Assembly (NCBI RefSeq): GCF_001280085.1
Contig: NZ_LGED01000212.1
Span: 5,173-69,172, forward strand
DNA length: 64,000 nucleotides
From: Saccharothrix sp. NRRL B-16348
GTDB taxonomy: Bacteria; Actinomycetota; Actinomycetes; Mycobacteriales; Pseudonocardiaceae
Direction of reading: 5' to 3'
Part shown: in pieces, positions 35,608 to 45,536 of the stretch
Layout: every line of letters starts with the position of its first letter
How positions within the stretch are numbered: position 1 is the stretch's first letter
Made by a program: the position numbers and the translations under genes
The notes under the pieces: generated by a model
The model's database searches: none
The model's input: only the letters and a program-made list of their open reading frames with translations
Told to the model about the DNA's origin: nothing

Positions 35608-36041
35608 GCCTTTCCTCGTCACGCTCGGGATCGTCATCCTCCGCATGATCGTTTCCTACCAACTCGCACCTCCCATGTGATCACCTCATGATGAGGTGAG
35701 CCAGCTTGCCCGGCTCACGTGACGCCGGTAAGCCCGCGAAGGCGCTGTTGATCCTATAGATCTTCTTTCAGTCGGCCCACAGCATGTGGTGCCGCACTCC
35801 TGAGAACCTAACCAGTCGTGCGATTTACGTGAAGTGGGTTGACCCGGAATCTTCAGGCAGCAGCAGGGATGAGCGCTGCCGAGGCACCTACCTTCGCTGG
35901 TAGCCCTCAGTGACGTGCCTCGGTGACCACCAGGCACGGGGGCATGCAGTCCGCTACAACTGGCTACGCAGGCCGTGGTTTCTGTGTTCGTGAGTCGATC
36001 TCGCCTGATGGCCTTCGACTCGACGGACGGAGGTAGTCACG

Positions 36042-36503
36042 ATGGGCAAGCGAGGCCCGGCTTCGAAGCCCACTCAGCTCCGCATCCTGCACGGCGACCG
36101 CACCGACCGGATCAATGACCGCGAGCCCGCTCCTCCTGAACAGGAGATCATCTGTCCGGACTGGGCGTCGGACGGTGCACGGGAGATCTGGGGTCGACTG
36201 GCTCCAAGCCTGGAGCAGCGCAGGGTGTTGACCGCGTGGGATGTGGACGCTTTTCTCGTGCTGTGTGAGGCGTTGAACCGTTACCGCAACGCCACCGCGC
36301 TGGTGAACGGCTCGGCGCTGTTGGTGCAGGGCGGATCGGGCCTGATGAAGAACCCGGCGTTGCAGGTGCAGGCCGAGGCGGAGCGCACGTTTCTGACCTA
36401 CGCCGCCCGCTTCGGGCTGACGCCGTCGGATCGCCAGTCCATCAAGGTGGAGGTGGGCGGCGACCAGGACCACAAGGGCGGACCGGGCCGCCTCCTCAGC
36501 TAA
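36042..36503 (+). CDS. Phage terminase small subunit, P27 family
   Basis: 153 residues with GGAGG before the ATG. The start MGKRGPASKPTQLRILHGD and the body (ICPDWASDGAREIWGRLAP, LTAWDVDAFLVLCEAL) match the P27/TerS family, and the C-terminal FGLTPSDRQSIKV is typical. Family knowledge: TerS recognises phage DNA and activates the large subunit. It is intact and directly ahead of terL. Confidence 0.9.
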   Translation: MGKRGPASKPTQLRILHGDRTDRINDREPAPPEQEIICPDWASDGAREIWGRLAPSLEQRRVLTAWDVDAFLVLCEALNRYRNATALVNGSALLVQGGSGLMKNPALQVQAEAERTFLTYAARFGLTPSDRQSIKVEVGGDQDHKGGPGRLLS

Positions 36504-36597
36504 GCCCCGCGCCAACCCGAAGCGCACCACGACCAGCTCGCGCACCGGCACCGCTACGCCCCGAACAACCACCACGACACCCCATCGCGGGGCGCGG

Positions 36598-38243
36598 TTG
36601 CCGGTGTGCGGGCGCACCTTCGACGGCCACACCTGCCGCAAGCGCGGCGAACACCTCTGCAAGCCCCGCGCCGACCACGCCCAGGCGTTCGCCCAGGAGA
36701 TCTGCGTCCACACCAAGGACCGGTGGGCACGGCGGCCGTTCATCCTCGCCGACTGGCAGCGCGACGACATCGTCCGCCCGCTGTTCGGCGAGGTCCGCTG
36801 GGACGACGAGGCCGAGTGCTACGTCCGCCGGTTCCGCATCGCGTGGATCGAACTGGCCCGCAAGAACGGCAAGTCCGAACTGCTGGCGTTCGTCGCCCTG
36901 TACCTCCTGGTCGGGGACGGCGTGGAGTCGGCCGAGGTCTACGGCTGTGCCCGCGACACCGACCAGGCCAAGCTGGTGTTCAACGTCGCCGCCCGCATGG
37001 TCCGGCTCTCGCCGGTGCTGTCGAAGCGGCTGCGGGTCATCGAGCACTCGGCGCGCATCGTGGACGAGAAGACCAACTCCGTCTACGCCGTCGTCCCGGC
37101 CGACGCGCTGGGCGGCCTAGGTAGCAACCCGAGTTGCGTCATCTTCGACGAGGTCCTGACCCAGCCCAACGGCGACTTCTGGAACGCCATGCGCACCGGC
37201 ATGGGCACGCGGCTTGAGCCGTTGCTGATCGCGGCCACGACCGCGGGCAACGACCCCGCCTCCTTCGCCAAGGGCGAGCACGACGAGTTCGCCAAGATCG
37301 CCGAGAACCCCGCGCGGGCGCCGCACCGGTTCGTCTACCTGCGCAACACCCCGCCGACGCCGACCCGTGGGACGAGGCGAACTGGTACCACGCCAACCCC
37401 GCCCTCGGGGACTTCCTGTCGCTGGCCGCGCTACGGGAAGAAGCCCTCGAAGCCCGCAACGACCCGCTCAAGGAGAACGCGTTCCGGCAGTTCCGGTTGA
37501 ACCAGTGGGTCAACCAGGCGTCGCGGTGGATGCCGATGCATCTGTACGCGGCGTGCACCGGCAGCACCCGCGACGAGCCCGATGCTCTGCGCCGGGAGCT
37601 GGCCCGCCGCCCCGCGTGGGGCGGACTGGACCTGGCCTCGAAGCTCGACCTGACCGCCTGGTGCCTGGTGGTGCCGAACGGCGTCGACGGTCACCCGTCA
37701 GTGCTGTGGCGGTTCTGGCTGCCCGAAGCCGGGGTGATTTTCCTGGACGAGCGCACCGAGGGCCGCGTCTCCCAGTGGGCCGCGGCGGGCTGGATCACCG
37801 TCACCGACGGCGAAGTCATCGACTACGAGAAGGTGGAAGCCGACATCATCGCCGACACCGGCCTGCTGCGCGTCGCGGACATCTCCTACGACGAGTGGTC
37901 CGGCGAACCCGTCCGCCAACGCCTGGAGAAGAAGACCGGTGTGCCGATGTTCCCGGTCGCCCAGACCTACAAGGGCATGACGGCGGGCATGACCGAACTC
38001 ATGGCCCTGGCCAAATCACGCGGCTGGTCCCACCACGGCAACCCCGTCGCCGAATGGTGCTTCGACTCCGTCGAAGTCCGCCACCCACCCGGTGAACCAG
38101 ACCTCATCCGCCCCGACAAGCCCGAGCGCGGCAAGACCGGCAAGCGCATCGACGCCGTACCCACAGCCGCGGTGGCGGTCGGCGGCTGGAAGCTGCGTGG
38201 CGCAAGGAGAACCAAGTCCTCACGGATGACGGTCCTCGGATGA
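36598..38243 (+). pseudogene. Phage terminase large subunit, one frameshift
   Basis: The ATPase half (36598 to about 37353) shows DWQRDDIVRPLFG, the Walker A variant ARKNGKSELLAF and Walker B CVIFDEVLTQ. A one-base loss near 37353 shifts the frame. The continuation reads PWDEANWYHANPALGDFLS, then RQFRLNQWVNQ and the nuclease half (GGLDLASKLDLTAW, YDEWSGEPVRQRLEKKTG). The end is also altered after GWKLRGARR. The start at 36598 (TTG) is uncertain. TerL drives DNA packaging; this copy is probably inactive. Confidence 0.85.
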
Positions 38244-38267
38244 ACATGCGGCGATTCGTACCGCAAA

Positions 38268-39077
38268 TCAGGATGCCGGCACGACCACCGCGTCGATCAA
38301 TCCCAGATGGATATCACACTTCGACGCATCAACTTCCAGCCTAACGCGAAGGGCTCCGGCGATATTCGCATCAATGGATTTGACCTGACCGACTTTGACT
38401 GTCGCCCCACCCTTGGCGACGCCGTCCGCCGTTACCTGGAAGTTCGCTTCGACCTCCGGCGCGGAGTCATCGCTCACCCCGACCTGCATCCTCAATGATG
38501 CATACTTTCGATCGACCTGCAAATCGACCCACTTCGGAGAACAGCCCAGTCGTTTGACCACAACGGCGTTGTCGTAGTCCGCTGCATTCACCCTGATAGA
38601 TCCGCTTTCGAACACGTCCCTTTGGCCCCCGGCGATCGGAACCGACCAAACGGAAACCGGATCAAGGGGGCCGCCTGTGCTCGACACGACCGTGGGCTGC
38701 ACCGGAGGAGTCGTAGAGTCTTTCTCCTGGTCCAACGCCTTCGACTCGACGCTCGCCCCTCCGGTCGTCGGTCCGATCAGATCTGATGATGCGCCGCCGG
38801 TCCTCCCCGCGATAAGACTCCGATCGACGACTACCGTGAGTGTAGCCACGCCGACGACTATGAGCACAAGCGCAGCCGAAGTACGTAACTTGGGCAGTTT
38901 GCCCGCCACCCGTAAAAACAGCAGTAAACCAGTCAGAACGAAAAACGCACCCGCGACTGCCGCAAAGAACGGCTTAGGACTCTCGACCCATACGACGACC
39001 GCCGATATATCCGCAATGATGGCGATGACACTCAGGATCTTGGAACCGCTCTGCGGGCCAGCGGGGTTGTCGGTCAT
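38268..39077 (-). CDS. Membrane protein with NPCBM-like C-terminal domain, antisense cargo in the prophage
   Basis: 269 residues from the ATG at 39077 with GGAAGG six bases upstream. Three hydrophobic segments lie in residues 12-95 (ILSVIAIIADISAVVVW and AVAGAFFVLTGLLLFL are two). A Thr/Ser-rich linker leads to a beta-rich domain (RDVFESGSIRVNAADYDN, VGVSDDSAP, AGALRVRLEVDASKCDIHLG), like the NPCBM sugar-binding family. It lies between terL and portal on the opposite strand, is intact and looks less GC-rich than its surroundings, so it was probably acquired as a moron. Confidence 0.72.
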   Translation of the reverse strand: MTDNPAGPQSGSKILSVIAIIADISAVVVWVESPKPFFAAVAGAFFVLTGLLLFLRVAGKLPKLRTSAALVLIVVGVATLTVVVDRSLIAGRTGGASSDLIGPTTGGASVESKALDQEKDSTTPPVQPTVVSSTGGPLDPVSVWSVPIAGGQRDVFESGSIRVNAADYDNAVVVKRLGCSPKWVDLQVDRKYASLRMQVGVSDDSAPEVEANFQVTADGVAKGGATVKVGQVKSIDANIAGALRVRLEVDASKCDIHLGLIDAVVVPAS

Positions 39078-39220
39078 CGCACGCCTTCCACTTGAGCATC
39101 TGATGGAATTAACTTCGTGTACTTCCCAGGTGCGAGAGTCTGCCATACCGACCGCTACCAGGTCTTTGCGTCTCATGGCTGATGCCCGGTCGGCCGAGTG
39201 GTCGGTGGTGATGGACTGAC

Positions 39221-40705
39221 TTGATCTCCACGAAGTTCGACTTGACCCCCACCCAGTGGATCGCGCGATTGGCGCGGCTGCACAACGCGTAGCTCCCGGA
39301 GCTGGAGTTGCTGGACGCCTACTACGAGGGAGAACAGCCGCTGTCGTACATGCACCCGGAGCTGATCCGCCGCCTGGACGGCCGCGTGCGCCAGGTGGTG
39401 ATCAACTGGCCTCAGCTCGTGGTCGACGCGCTGGACGAGCGCCTGGACCTGACCGGGTTCCGGCTGGGCGGGCAGCGGGCCGCCGATCGCGAGCTGTGGC
39501 AGATCTGGCAGGCCAACCGGCTGGACCTGCACGCCGAACAGGCCCACGTCGACGCCCTGGCCCTCGGGCGCGCGTTCGCCATCGTCGGCACCAACGAGGA
39601 CGACGCCGCCGCCCCGCTGGTCACGGTGGAGTCCCCGCTGGACGTCCACGTCGACCTCGACCCGCGGACCCGCCGCGTCCGGGCCGCGCTCAAACGCCAG
39701 TTCAGCGACGACGCCGAGGACGGCAACACGGAGGCGTGGGCGACGCTGTACCTGCCCAACGAGACCATCTGGTACACCTCCGAGAACGGCGGCGGGACCT
39801 GGGTCGAGGACCAGCGCGACGACCACGGCCTGGGCCGCGTCCCGGTGGTGCCGATCGTCAACCGGCCCCGCACGCGCCGCCGCCGCACCGCCCCGCCCCG
39901 GCTCGGGCGCTCGGAGCTGGCCGCCGTGCTGCCGCTGTCGGACGCCGCGTCGAAGATCGCCACGGACATGACGGTGTCGGCGGAGTATCACGCGATGCCG
40001 CGCCGCTACGCGCTGGGCTTCGACAAGGAGGACTTCGTCGACGCCCAGGGCCGTCCGCTGTCGCCGTGGGAGGCAGTGGCCGGTGTCCTGTGGGCCTCGC
40101 CCAAGAGCCCGAAGGAGGACGGGGTCAGCGTCGGTCAGTTCCCCGAAGCCGACCTGTCGAACTTCCACTCCACCCTCAACGCCCTGGCCCGGCTGGTCGC
40201 CAGCCTCACCGGCCTGCCGCCGCACTTCCTCGGCTACGCCACCGAGAACCCCGCCTCAGCGGACGGCATCCGCAGTTCGGAGTCCCGGCACATCAAGCGC
40301 GCCGAACGCCGTCAACGCTCGTTCGGTGACGGCCGGGAAGAGGTCATGCGCACGGTCCTGCTGGTGCGCGACGGGCGGGTGCCGGACGAAGCGCTGCGTA
40401 TGGAAGTGCAGTGGGTCGACGCGGCCACCCCGACCTTCGCCGCCCAGGCCGATGGCGTGGTGAAGCTGTTCAGCGCGGACCGGTTGCTGCCGCGTCGCGC
40501 GTCGCGCGCTGGGCTACTCCGATGCCCAGATCCGGGAAATGGAAGCCGAGGACGCCGAGGCGTACAGCCGGGCCATCGGCGACCAGGCGGGCGAGTTCGG
40601 CCCCAAGCCGCTGCCCGCGGCCCGCGACCCGGCCGACGACGACCTGGAGTTCGAGCGCGTGCCCGCGCGCCGTGCACCGGTCCGGCTCGACCCGGCGGTG
40701 GGCGT
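39221..40705 (+). pseudogene. Phage portal protein (SPP1 Gp6-like), stop, frameshift and truncation
   Basis: From the TTG at 39221 the frame reads a portal start, but TAG occurs at 39290-39292. Beyond it the protein continues (LDAYYEGEQPLSYMHPELIR, VVINWPQLVVDALDERLDL, ALARLVASLTGLPPHFLGY, SADGIRSSESRHIKRAERR). The frame changes at about 40495 (LGYSDAQIREMEAEDAEAYS). The product ends near 40705, where capsid-like sequence starts. Family knowledge: the portal is the DNA entry vertex of the phage head. This copy cannot work. Confidence 0.82.
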
Positions 40706-41033
40706 GCCGCCGCAAGAAGAACTACCGCGAGGAGACCCGCAGCATCGCAGGGGTCGCCGTGACCACGATCGAGACCGACTTCGGCCGGTTGTCGGTCATG
40801 CTCAACCGGTACATGCCCACCGACACGGTCCAGGTGGTCAGCCTCGACCAGTGCGCCCCGTGATGCTGGAGAAGCCCGGTCAGGGGTTCCTGTTCTCCGA
40901 ACCGCTGGCCAAGACCGGCTCGTCGGACCGGGCGCAGATCTACGGCGAGATCTCCTTGGAGTACGGGCCGGAGATCGCGCACGGCAAGATCACCGGCCTG
41001 ACCACCGGCCCGACCGGTGGGGGTGGCGCGTGA
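40706..41033 (+). pseudogene. Fragment of a phage major capsid protein, fused to portal remains
   Basis: KKNYREETRSIAGVAVTTIE, FGRLSVMLNRYMPTDTVQVV, then after a one-base shift near 40861 VMLEKPGQGFLFSEPLAKTG and AQIYGEISLEYGPEIAHGKI. This matches the C-terminal part of SU10/DUF5309-type capsid proteins as I remember them. The usual genes between portal and capsid are gone, so a deletion joined the two. Confidence 0.6.
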
Positions 41034-41228
41034 AGTTCACCAGCACCCGCTACCCGCAGCTCGTCGTCCACGACCTCGGTGTGACCTTCGTGGACGGCTA
41101 GGCCGAGGTGGCCGACAAGGACACCGTCGACGCCCTGCGCGGGCTGCCCGCCGAGCTGGGTGTCCGCGCTGCCGGTGGCAGGCCGCCAGTCGCCCGAACA
41201 GATGCGGCGAAGGTAACTTCCGATTAGG
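41031..41228 (+). pseudogene. Small phage structural protein with internal stop
   Basis: A GTG at 41031 starts KFTSTRYPQLVVHDLGVTFVDG, then TAG at 41100-41102, then AEVADKDTVDALRGLPAELG in the same frame to about 41228. One point mutation explains the stop. It follows the capsid gene, as in related phages. Confidence 0.6.
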
Positions 41229-41511
41229 AGTGCACCACCGACGCCCAGTTGCATGGCGCACCCTTCGTCGGGTCTTCGCCGCACAGCTTGGTCTGGCTAA
41301 ATGTGGCGGCGGCTGTGAGGAGCGCAACCACTAAGGAACGCAGGACGAATCTGCGCCCGAACGTGGCTTTTTCGAGGGCGTGACGAGCCCTCTTCCGCCG
41401 AGGTGTCGTCGCCCGAACGCGATCTCTGATCATGATCCAGAGCATCGCCGCGTTCATCACGCCCGAGGCGACGGACGCAAGCTTGTCCGCCTCGTCAAGA
41501 TCCATACGCAA
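41224..41511 (-). CDS. Possible small membrane protein
   Basis: 95 residues. The N-terminal helix (DKLASVASGVMNAAMLWIMI) and a second hydrophobic segment (FVLRSLVVALLTAAATF) flank a basic loop (TTPRRKRARHALEKATF). The C-terminus has two Cys. It lies antisense inside decayed phage DNA, like the gene at 38268, and could be a second moron. No good Shine-Dalgarno is seen. Confidence 0.45.
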   Translation of the reverse strand: MRMDLDEADKLASVASGVMNAAMLWIMIRDRVRATTPRRKRARHALEKATFGRRFVLRSLVVALLTAAATFSQTKLCGEDPTKGAPCNWASVVHS

Positions 41512-41566
41512 ACAATGCCAGAGCAGGCCAGCCCTTCGCTGGAGGGATGGGTGTTAAGGAGGTGTC

Positions 41567-41775
41567 CTGGCTCTTACCGATCGTCTTGTTACCGTCGATG
41601 ACGTCCAGGCGCGCACGGACATCGAGCTGACGCCGGAACAGCGGGCACGGGCAACGGTGCTCATCGGCGACGCCTCGGCGATCAGCCGCGCCCGCGTGCC
41701 CAATCTGTCCGACCCGCCGCCCGCGACCGCGCCCGGCGTGATCGCCACGGCGGTGCTGCGGAACGGGCCGCAAGA
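41567..41775 (+). pseudogene. Truncated phage head-tail connector
   Basis: LTDRLVTVDDVQARTDIELT and RATVLIGDASAISRARVP are the N-terminus of a head-tail connector protein. The only codon suitably placed behind the AAGGAGG is CTG at 41567. The frame runs at about 41775 into the dispersed repeat copy c, which replaces the rest of the gene and the remaining phage tail module. Confidence 0.6.
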
Positions 41776-41778
41776 TTT

Positions 41779-41805
41779 CCTCAAGATCGCCGGTTGCGCA
41801 CCTGG
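41779..41805 (+). repeat. Dispersed repeat copy c
   Basis: A 27-base sequence (CCTCAAGATCGCC then GGTTGCGCACCTGG) identical to 51815-51841 and related to copies a and b. It marks the point where the phage sequence ends. Confidence 0.75.
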
Positions 41806-41924
41806 TCCGCGCCTGACCTGGACGGTTGGCTTGCACCGCGATCACGCCGGTCACGAGGTTCCGAGGCCGCCGACGTTCTTTGTTCCCTCTGTTCAAGCAC
41901 CGAGTCTCACGGAGAGCACTGATC

Positions 41925-42077
41925 ATGACGTTTGTCCGCCGGTCGGCGGTCCGGTTGTTGGCTGTCTGCCGGGTGGCGTTGGTGGTGGTCACCTTTGTCC
42001 TGGCGGTGCTGGTGGCCGTGGCACTGAGCGCGTCCGGCACGGCAGGCGAGCCCGCGGACGATGCCGAGTCGTCGTGA
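41925..42077 (+). CDS. Small single-pass membrane or secreted peptide
   Basis: 50 residues with GGAGAG about ten bases before the ATG. The basic start (MTFVRRSAVRLLAVC) and hydrophobic core (VALVVVTFVLAVLVAVAL) are followed by a short acidic tail (GEPADDAESS). It could be a signal-anchored peptide. It stands alone between the prophage edge and the TraB-like gene. Confidence 0.5.
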   Translation: MTFVRRSAVRLLAVCRVALVVVTFVLAVLVAVALSASGTAGEPADDAESS

Positions 42078-42549
42078 TTCGTCGAGCGGTTCGTACGGGA
42101 CGCCGGTCCAGGTTCCCTCGAACTGTGCGGTTGGTCGGACCGGCACGGCGACTGTGTCCCGTCGTCGGCGGCCTGCGGCGTGATGCACAGGACTGGCGCC
42201 GAACCGCTTTGCCGACCCGGTTCCGCTGTGGCGGTCCTGTGCCCATCCCGCTCCGTGTGTCTCCTTGGCAAGGATCCGTGGCCGCGATCGAGCCGGCCGC
42301 AGCGCTCACCGACGAGGCCCACCGCCGGGCCGGGGCAGGTGACCGGCCTGCCGCCTGCGTGTACGACGACGTCGAACTGTCCGGCACGCGCCGCCCGCAC
42401 TCCATCCCATCGGTCGGTGCGCTCAGGGACCGGTCGGAGGACCCGCCCGCGAGGGCGCCTCCCGGTGGCGTCGGCCGCGTCTGGTGAGCCCGGCGCGGCG
42501 CAAATCGCGTGTCCCCTTGTTTCGTGAAGTCCCCAGGAAGGTCGGCTCG
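42078..42549. other. Intergenic region upstream of the TraB-like gene
   Basis: No ORF with convincing coding character in any frame and no clear hairpin. It may contain degraded remnants. Confidence 0.4.
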
Positions 42550-43806
42550 ATGGCAATGGCTCGCAGAGCACCACGCAAGGACCACGTCGGCTTCCGTGTG
42601 CAGGAGGACTGGATCGTCACAGCGGTACGGCGGTGGGCGCCGCCGACCCCCGGCTCGCACCAGGTGACGGTGATCGGCGTGCACCACGTGGGCACCGAGC
42701 AGTACTACGAGCGGGTGAAGGCCGTCGCGAACAGCGATCCGGACGCGGTAGTGCTCTACGAAGGGTTGCGGCCGGGCAGCGTGGGCGAGGACGGCCCGGT
42801 GAAGCTCACCACGCAGGAGTACAAGGCGGTCGCGGTCGAGCAGGAATCCGGCCCGGCCGCCGGGTACCGGCAGATGGCATGGCTGCTGGGTCTGAAGGTG
42901 GGCTCGTCGTCGCTTGCCTCCGAGTACACCAAGCCCAACTGGCGCAACGGCGACATGCACATGCTCGACGTCATGCGCGCGATCGGCACCCGCAATTTGG
43001 GCGCGCGGTCGATCCAAGGGTCGGCGTTCGGCAACACCGCGTTCGACCCGCACGCGCAGGCCGCTGCGCACGCGGCGCGCCAAGTCGACGGCGGAGCGGA
43101 CCTCGAGCGGGCGCGGAAGGAGGCCGCCGAACTGGGCGACGCCATCGCGACCGGCGCCGCGCAGGCCGGCGAGGGACTCAAGGCCATGTCGGCGGCAACA
43201 CTCGCCAGCGCCGTACGCCACGATCCGGTGTGGCGGTTGCGGGCGATGGACAACGCGCGACGCGCGCTGAAATGGGCGTGTCCGGGTGAAATGCCGTTGT
43301 TGATGCGTGCCGTGCAGTCGGTCACGCGACTGCTCACGGGCGGCTGGCGCCGTAAGTCCAGGACAGCGGAGCGGATCAATCACCTCGTGGTGTACGACCT
43401 GCGGGAGCTGCAACTGATGACACGGGTGATGCGGCTGGCACAGGACACGCCGGTGGTGGTGGTGTTCGGCGCCGGACACATGGAGGGCATCGGGTCGTTC
43501 CTCGACCGCAACGGCTACCGGCAGCAGACGGACCGGGTGTCATGGTTGCAGGCATTCCCGGTGCGGGTGCCCACTGGGCGGGAGCGTAAGCAGGTCCTCG
43601 CCGAGCTGGCGACGAAGATCGAGCGGGAACGGACCGAAGCAGCGGAGAAGAACACAGTGGCTGATGCCGATACCGCCGCTCAGGCCGCCTCGCGGACTGT
43701 CCGACCCGACGACATCGGCGGGGCGTCCATCGGCGCAGCACGCGAGGCTGCCGAGAACGGTCCGGCCCACGTCGAGGAGCCCACGAAGTCGGACCCCGTC
43801 TCCTGA
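42550..43806 (+). CDS. TraB/PrgY/GumN-like protein
   Basis: 418 residues from the ATG at 42550, with AGGAAGG nine bases upstream; an in-frame GTG at 42484 is less likely. VTVIGVHHVGTEQYYERV and DAVVLYEGLRPG near the start and VVVVFGAGHMEGIGSFLDR near residue 320 are the TraB/TIKI-fold signature elements (paired His and a Glu). The middle is Ala-rich and helical; the C-terminus is charged. Family knowledge: PrgY/TraB proteins block sex pheromones and relatives are metalloproteases. No signal peptide is visible, so a cytosolic role is likely. Function here is unknown. Confidence 0.75.
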   Translation: MAMARRAPRKDHVGFRVQEDWIVTAVRRWAPPTPGSHQVTVIGVHHVGTEQYYERVKAVANSDPDAVVLYEGLRPGSVGEDGPVKLTTQEYKAVAVEQESGPAAGYRQMAWLLGLKVGSSSLASEYTKPNWRNGDMHMLDVMRAIGTRNLGARSIQGSAFGNTAFDPHAQAAAHAARQVDGGADLERARKEAAELGDAIATGAAQAGEGLKAMSAATLASAVRHDPVWRLRAMDNARRALKWACPGEMPLLMRAVQSVTRLLTGGWRRKSRTAERINHLVVYDLRELQLMTRVMRLAQDTPVVVVFGAGHMEGIGSFLDRNGYRQQTDRVSWLQAFPVRVPTGRERKQVLAELATKIERERTEAAEKNTVADADTAAQAASRTVRPDDIGGASIGAAREAAENGPAHVEEPTKSDPVS

Positions 43807-44043
43807 ACGAGGCAGTACCCAAGCGACTTCACCGGACAGACCAGGCCCCAACTCGGCCAGGACGGTCGTGAACCCGGACAACGCCAAAGCAAGGACCGGA
43901 TCTGCGGTCCTTGCCGGTGGAGCGGGAAGGCGTTACGGCAGTCTATTCGCTGATCGCCACCGTGCGGCTCGCGCGGTGGACGACAACCGCCCTGACGGTC
44001 GTCGTGGTCGTCGTGGCTGCACGTGGGCGACGAACTGCCGCAC

Positions 44044-44243
44044 CGCCGGAGATCGGAGCCGGCTCCGCTGCGCACGTTCCTCCAGCGCACAACCGGTGCG
44101 GAAGTCGACCACGACGACTCATCGACCGCAGGGCGTCATCTCGATCATCCGTCCGATTGGTGCTGCTCGCAGGCACCGTGTCGGCTGGAGCGGGACGGGG
44201 TATGCCCGTCACGGGCTGTGCCATGCCGCCGTGGATTCGCGGT
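44044..44243 (+). repeat. About 200-bp direct repeat, copy 1
   Basis: Closely similar to 49294-49491. Both share GCCGGAGATCGGAGC at the left, GACCGCAGGGCGTC in the middle, GGCACCGTGTCG, and GTGGATTCGCGGT at the right. On the minus strand the right end encodes RESTAAWHSP, nearly the same as the C-terminus (RESTAAWHNP) of the phosphotransferase at 49457. Confidence 0.75.
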
Positions 44244-44640
44244 CGCGGTGCTCGAAATCGGCACGGGGTCGGGCTTCCAGACCGCACTGCTCGCCCGTCT
44301 GGTGAGGGACGTGGCTGCGTCGAACTGTGGGCCGACCGACGCGGCGGGCTGGCGGGACCTCGCCCGACTCGGGATCGGCAATGTCGAACTGCGCGTCGGG
44401 GGCCGGTACTCGTGGTGTGCCCAAGCATGCGCCCTACGACGCGGTCGTCGTGTCCACCGTATTCCCGGCGGTGCCGGCGTCGTTGGTCGAGCAGTTGCGT
44501 GTCGGCGCCGACTCGTGCAACCGATCGGGTCCGGCGGAGGGAGTCGATGCGGGTGGCCGGCGGACTGGAGCGGCGGAGCGTGCTGACGACGGCCAGGTTC
44601 GTCCGCCTGTACGACGATTACGGTTACCCGCGTTGAACCG
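44244..44640 (+). pseudogene. Remnant of a protein-L-isoaspartate methyltransferase-like gene
   Basis: VAVLEIGTGSGFQTALLARL is a clear SAM-binding motif I of the PCMT family. Downstream, in other frames, come RLGIGNVELRVGG and HAPYDAVVVSTVFPAVPASL (motif III region), then ARFVRLYDDYGYPR. Several frameshifts separate these pieces. Relatives are annotated in lanthipeptide (FxLD) loci, but no precursor peptide was found here. Confidence 0.55.
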
Positions 44641-44744
44641 TGCGAGAAGGCCCGGGAACCGCAGGACGAACGCTGAGCCGCCGCGACTCCACTGCCTGAA
44701 CTGCGGCTGCACGCCGCGATCGATCGCCCGGATGGACTGCCGAT

Positions 44745-45440
44745 GTGCGCGAACATCAGCTGCAGACCCGCGCCGTGGACGACGCCCTGGACCTGCTGGA
44801 CGTGCTGATCACCAGCAAGTTGTTGGCACGGGCGGAGCGGGAGTCGAACAAGCAGAAGGTCAGGACCTGGCCCAGGCTCGGGAAGGCGTCGATCCGACTC
44901 GCCGCGGTGGTCGGGGTGCTGATGGAGGTGACCGGCGCCAGTGAGGACATCGCCGCGGACACCGAGCGGGAGGGTGTGGTGTTCGAGCCGGTGAGCTTGT
45001 CGCAGGTGTGGGAGCAGATCGAGGCGGTGGTGCCGCGCGAGCAGATCACCCAGGCGCTGACCGACATCGTGGCGCTGGCCGGGCAGGCGGACGAGGACGC
45101 CGACGCGGCGTGGCGGACGGAGCTGGTCAAGCGGTATGCGACGGTGCGGCCGTTCCTGCCGCTGCTGTGCCAGGTCATCGCGTTCGGCGCCACCCCGGAG
45201 GGGGAGCGGGTGCTGCGGGCGTTGACGGCGCTGCCGGGGTTGTGGGGCGGTGGCCGCAACAAGGTCGGGGTGGACGAGATCGACCAGGACCTGCTGATCG
45301 GGTCGTGGCGCAAGCTGGTGCTGTCCGGGCCGGAGTTGGAGCCGGGCACGGTGGACTGGCGCGCCTACACCTTCTGCGTGCTGGAGCAGTTCCACCGGCA
45401 CCTCAAGCGCCGGGACATCTTCGCCGTTTCCCTTGCCCAT
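44745..45440 (+). pseudogene. Internal/N-terminal fragment of a Tn3-family transposase
   Basis: VPREQITQALTDIVALAGQA, LVKRYATVRPFLPLLCQVIA, FGATPEGERVLRALTALPGL, IGSWRKLVLSGPELEPGTVD and AYTFCVLEQFHRHLKRRDIF are the linker region before the catalytic domain of Tn3-type transposases. The similarity stops after RRDIF and the DDE part is missing. No terminal repeats were found. Confidence 0.78.
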
Positions 45441-45536
45441 AGCCACCTCGAACAGTCGACGACAGTGGCAGGCAACCTACCGCCGACCTCGAATACACGT
45501 TCGAGTGACAACGGTCCAGGCGTCCGGTGCTGCCGG

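Larger units (their letters stand above)
35347..36041. other. Intergenic region between early and packaging modules, with hairpins
   Basis: No convincing gene. It holds two terminator-like hairpins (35470-35503 and 35576-35607), a TGTAAGG motif at 35407 that weakly recalls the transposon left ends, and an AT-richer stretch around 35740-35860. The last 100 bp lead to the terS ribosome-binding site. Confidence 0.5.
43807..44744. other. Degraded region with methyltransferase remnants and a 200-bp repeat
   Basis: No intact gene. It contains the 44044-44243 repeat, remnants of a PCMT-like methyltransferase from 44244, and short frame fragments up to the Tn3 transposase fragment. Confidence 0.55.

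Noticed and set aside
35450..35680. 76-codon ORF in the prophage intergenic region
   Set aside because: It spans two terminator-like hairpins and lacks a ribosome-binding site, so coding is unlikely.
44244..44640. Lanthipeptide (FxLD-type) cluster
   Set aside because: Only a broken PCMT-like remnant is present; no precursor peptide, LanB or LanC-like genes were seen.
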